Source: Paludibacteraceae bacterium (GTDB lineage Bacteria > Bacteroidota > Bacteroidia > Bacteroidales > Paludibacteraceae). From it: a DNA stretch of 37,435 nt. Below, one piece after another: positions 34,873-37,435 of the stretch. Made by a program: the position numbers and the translations under genes. The stretch lies in assembly GCA_024399575.1 (NCBI GenBank), contig JAKSNT010000013.1, positions 1-37,435 of the forward strand, read 5' to 3'. The notes under the pieces were generated by a model. That model was not told the origin of the DNA, did no database searches, and saw only the letters and a list, made by a program, of their open reading frames with translations. Every line of letters begins with the position of its first letter. The stretch's first letter is position 1.

Positions 34873-35903
34873 AGGTTCTTGCAGCACTATCCGGAGGAAT
34901 TGATTCGTCAGTGGCACTCATGCTGCTGAAACGTATGGGTTACGACCTCGAAGCAGCCACCTACCAGACTACGGCTGACACGACAGCTGTTCGCGAGGCA
35001 TGCGCCATGGCGGCAGCTGAAGGAATAGCGCACCACGCATTGGACATCCGTCGGGAGTTCCATGAAAGCATCATTCGGTATTTCATCGACGAATACCTTT
35101 CCGGACGCACTCCTAACCCATGCATCGTATGCAATCCCACGATAAAATGGGGGAAGCTTCTTGAGATGGCTGACAGTCTCGGCTGCTGCAAGATTGCCAC
35201 TGGACACTATGCCAGGATAGGAGAAAACGGAGGAAGGTATTTCGTCAGCATGGGGTGCGACACACGCAAGGACCAATCATATTTTCTCTACCGCCTGACA
35301 CAGGAGCAACTCGCACGGACAATCTTCCCGTTAGGCGAACTTACCAAGACTGATGTCAGAGAGATAGCCCGTGCCGGAGGATATTACGATTTGGCTGAAA
35401 AAACCGAAAGTCAGGAGATTTGTTTCATTCCGAACGACGACTACCGCTCGTTCCTTCGCGACAACCTGCCTGAAGGGACAATAAGACCGGGAAACTATAT
35501 TGACAGCGACGGAACGATTCTCGGTCGTCACGAAGGATACATGAACTACACCATCGGACAGAGAAAAGGGCTGAAGATAGCCTTCGGTGAACCGAGATAC
35601 GTCACGAGGCTGAACGCAACTACTAATGAAGTCACCTTGGGAATCAAGAGCGAACTCACATCGCACGAATGCACCATCAGCGACATCATATACCAGAAAT
35701 GGGGAGGATTCGACGACGGGGCAACGGTCATGGCAAAATACCGGTATAAGACACAGGCTGTACCTGCACGTATCTACCACAATGGCGAAGAGGTCATCGT
35801 AAGGTTCATCGGCGAGGCAGATGCCATTACGCCCGGACAATCTGTAGTCTGCTACGATGGCGAGGACATTGCCCTCGGAGGAGTTATAAAGAAATCATTA
35901 TGA
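34869..35903 (+). CDS. mnmA: tRNA-specific 2-thiouridylase MnmA
   Basis: It thiolates U34 of Lys, Glu and Gln tRNAs. The 344 residues have the PP-loop SGGIDSS at 8-14, the catalytic C85 in TPNPCIVCN and the partner C185 in SQEICFIPND. GHYARI and DTRKDQSYFLYRL are diagnostic. The central and C-terminal beta domains follow. It overlaps trmH and xseA by four bases on each side. Confidence 0.97.
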   Translation: MKVLAALSGGIDSSVALMLLKRMGYDLEAATYQTTADTTAVREACAMAAAEGIAHHALDIRREFHESIIRYFIDEYLSGRTPNPCIVCNPTIKWGKLLEMADSLGCCKIATGHYARIGENGGRYFVSMGCDTRKDQSYFLYRLTQEQLARTIFPLGELTKTDVREIARAGGYYDLAEKTESQEICFIPNDDYRSFLRDNLPEGTIRPGNYIDSDGTILGRHEGYMNYTIGQRKGLKIAFGEPRYVTRLNATTNEVTLGIKSELTSHECTISDIIYQKWGGFDDGATVMAKYRYKTQAVPARIYHNGEEVIVRFIGEADAITPGQSVVCYDGEDIALGGVIKKSL

Positions 35904-37171
35904 AAAAGATATCATTATTCGAGGCTACGAGCAGGCTGAAGGACCATATCGAGCTGTGGGACGAAAACAGATTCTGGGTCACGGCAGAAATCAAGAGTAT
36001 CAACTTCCATCCATCAGGGCATATCTATCTTGAACTCATCGAGAAAGCCCCAGGGTCAGACAATACTATAGCCGAGGCAAGGGCAACCATCTGGCGGAAT
36101 GTTGCAGGCAAGATAATCAGCAAACTGATGCTCAAGGCAGGGATAAAGGTGCTGCTGCAGGCTTCGTTCAATTATAATCAGCGTTACGGACTGTCAATCA
36201 ACGTTACCGACATAGACCCCACATACACGATGGGCGACCTCGAACGACGCAAGAGAGAGATAATCGAGCGACTCACCGCCAGCGGGTTGATTGAACGCAA
36301 CAGATCTCTGGAACTGCCTATCCCCACGAAGAGGATAGCCGTCATATCGTCAGTCACGGCAGCAGGATATACCGATTTCATCAATACGCTGAACTGCAAC
36401 AGATACGGGTTCAGTTTCCATACCGAATTGTTCAATGCCACGATGCAGGGCGACGAGGCTGAAGAATCAATCATCAATGCACTGTCGCTGATTCCTGTTG
36501 AGCGATTTGATGCCGTAGCCATCATCAGGGGAGGCGGAGCATCCACCGACCTTCTGGCGTTTGACTCCGAGGCATTGGCGACGGCATGTGCCCGTTTCAG
36601 CCTGCCTATAATCACCGGTATAGGCCATCAGCGCGACACATCGATAGTCGATATGGTGGCATATCACAATGCCATCACGCCTACGGCAGTAGCCGAATAT
36701 TTCATATCAAACATGCTCGAACTGCAGAACAGGCTGAACGAGATCAGTGCAGAGCTATCGACAGCTGCCACTATATATGTCCGGCAGGCAATGATGCACC
36801 TTGGTAATCTAAGGAACGGCATGGCGAGAGCGACAGAGATGGCAATGAGATTATATTTCCGCCAGACAGAATCGTTGAAGAGAGAAGTCGAGTCAGCGGC
36901 AGCGCTGACATTAAGGAGGTGCAGGGAACAGATGGCGACACTGGACCAAAGGCTGAGTGTGTCAGCCGTGATGCAATGCCAGTCATACAGACGTGAACTT
37001 GCATCGCTTGAAAGGCAGCTTGAACTGGTTGACCCGAAAAACATACTCCGTAAAGGCTATTCGCTGACCCTGCTCAATGGTAAACCCATCAACGACCCTT
37101 CAGTGTTACGATCAGGCGACGAGATTCAGACCGTATTCCACAACGGCGAAGTCGTGTCGGTAGTTAAATGA
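35900..37171 (+). CDS. xseA: Exodeoxyribonuclease VII large subunit
   Basis: This is the catalytic subunit of the nuclease that degrades single-stranded DNA from either end. The 423 residues have an N-terminal OB fold (about 5-100), the catalytic core with IAVISSVTAAGYTDF and IIRGGGASTDLLAFD, GIGHQRDTSIVD, then a long coiled-coil region (about 265-385) and the closing FHNGEVVSVVK. No small-subunit gene (xseB) follows in the remaining 264 bases. Confidence 0.95.
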   Translation: MKKISLFEATSRLKDHIELWDENRFWVTAEIKSINFHPSGHIYLELIEKAPGSDNTIAEARATIWRNVAGKIISKLMLKAGIKVLLQASFNYNQRYGLSINVTDIDPTYTMGDLERRKREIIERLTASGLIERNRSLELPIPTKRIAVISSVTAAGYTDFINTLNCNRYGFSFHTELFNATMQGDEAEESIINALSLIPVERFDAVAIIRGGGASTDLLAFDSEALATACARFSLPIITGIGHQRDTSIVDMVAYHNAITPTAVAEYFISNMLELQNRLNEISAELSTAATIYVRQAMMHLGNLRNGMARATEMAMRLYFRQTESLKREVESAAALTLRRCREQMATLDQRLSVSAVMQCQSYRRELASLERQLELVDPKNILRKGYSLTLLNGKPINDPSVLRSGDEIQTVFHNGEVVSVVK

Positions 37172-37358
37172 TTTCCCGCTGATACTCTGCAAACCTCATA
37201 ATCTCAAAATCTCTGTAAAAATCCTGAAGGTCATTTTGCAGTCTGATTGATAAATCTGCCAAAGCTCTTCATCCGAAGGCAATCGCTCTCTACGAAACTG
37301 ACATCCGCTTCTGTATCACCTGCCCTTCAATTGCCAGACGCATAACTTCGTTTTCCAT
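37164..37358 (-). pseudogene. Possible decayed small ORF at the window edge
   Basis: On the minus strand an ATG at 37358 opens MENEVMRLAIEGQVIQKRM... and stops at 37290. The same frame then has a second stop and continues as LSIRLQNDLQDFYRDFEIMRFAEYQREII to a TAA at 37164, overlapping the xseA end by eight bases. The protein-like look after the stops suggests a broken gene of about 64 codons. I do not recognise the family. An alternative is that only the 22-codon piece, or nothing, is real. Confidence 0.35.
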
Positions 37359-37435
37359 AACTAACTTCGTGTTAAGCTTCAATGGTTTTTTCGAACATAC
37401 GCAAATATTTTGAACGAAAATTTGTAGCAAAATGA

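Overview
The window looks like chromosomal DNA of an anaerobic Bacteroidales bacterium (Bacteroidetes; Prevotella/Bacteroides-like). Evidence is gldH, a DUF5686 outer-membrane protein, a type IX-like C-terminal domain on a small exported protein, A-rich leaders instead of strong Shine-Dalgarno sites, and several copies of the Bacteroidetes promoter signature (TTTG or TTG, about 19-20 bases, TAnnTTTG). hydF and an Fe-S serine dehydratase fit anaerobic life. It reads as an ordinary backbone region. No insertion sequence, prophage or CRISPR array was seen.

Left part (32-8459, minus strand). A long gene run reads leftward from a promoter near 8490: holB, ricT, gldH, trmB, umuD, umuC, sdaA, then an unrecognised 143-residue gene. 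Most junctions overlap. Beyond it, a separate transcription unit encodes an AAA ATPase with a nuclease-like C-terminus, preceded by two tandem inverted repeats that share a core sequence.

Centre-left (8641-18712, plus strand). A nine-gene run starts at a promoter divergent from holB: a small exported protein with a T9SS-like tail, a lipocalin-like lipoprotein, a very large AsmA-family protein, a TolC/MacA/split-MacB efflux system, and a LytS-type kinase with a LytTR regulator. It reads as an envelope and efflux module with its own sensor.

Centre (18719-26332, minus strand). A degenerate HisG-like protein lies ahead of pgk and an aldehyde dehydrogenase. A monocistronic acidic mini-lipoprotein has its own terminator. 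Further right is a lipid/envelope cluster: acpP, fabF, gamma-carbonic anhydrase-like protein, M28 peptidase and rnhB.

Right part (26717-37171, plus strand). First comes rsmG, an MBL hydrolase, lgt, rimM, hydF, a DUF5686 protein and ispH. Then come an initiator tRNA and efp with a terminator-like hairpin between them, a strong terminator, and trmH-mnmA-xseA. The last 264 bases hold a possible decayed small gene on the minus strand.

The most unusual items are the HisG-fold protein with a broken phosphoribosyl-binding loop, the paired hairpins at the ATPase gene, umuDC embedded in a housekeeping run with a TTG start, the minimal secretion-tail protein, and the two genes (efp, trmH) whose only visible upstream context is a terminator-like hairpin.
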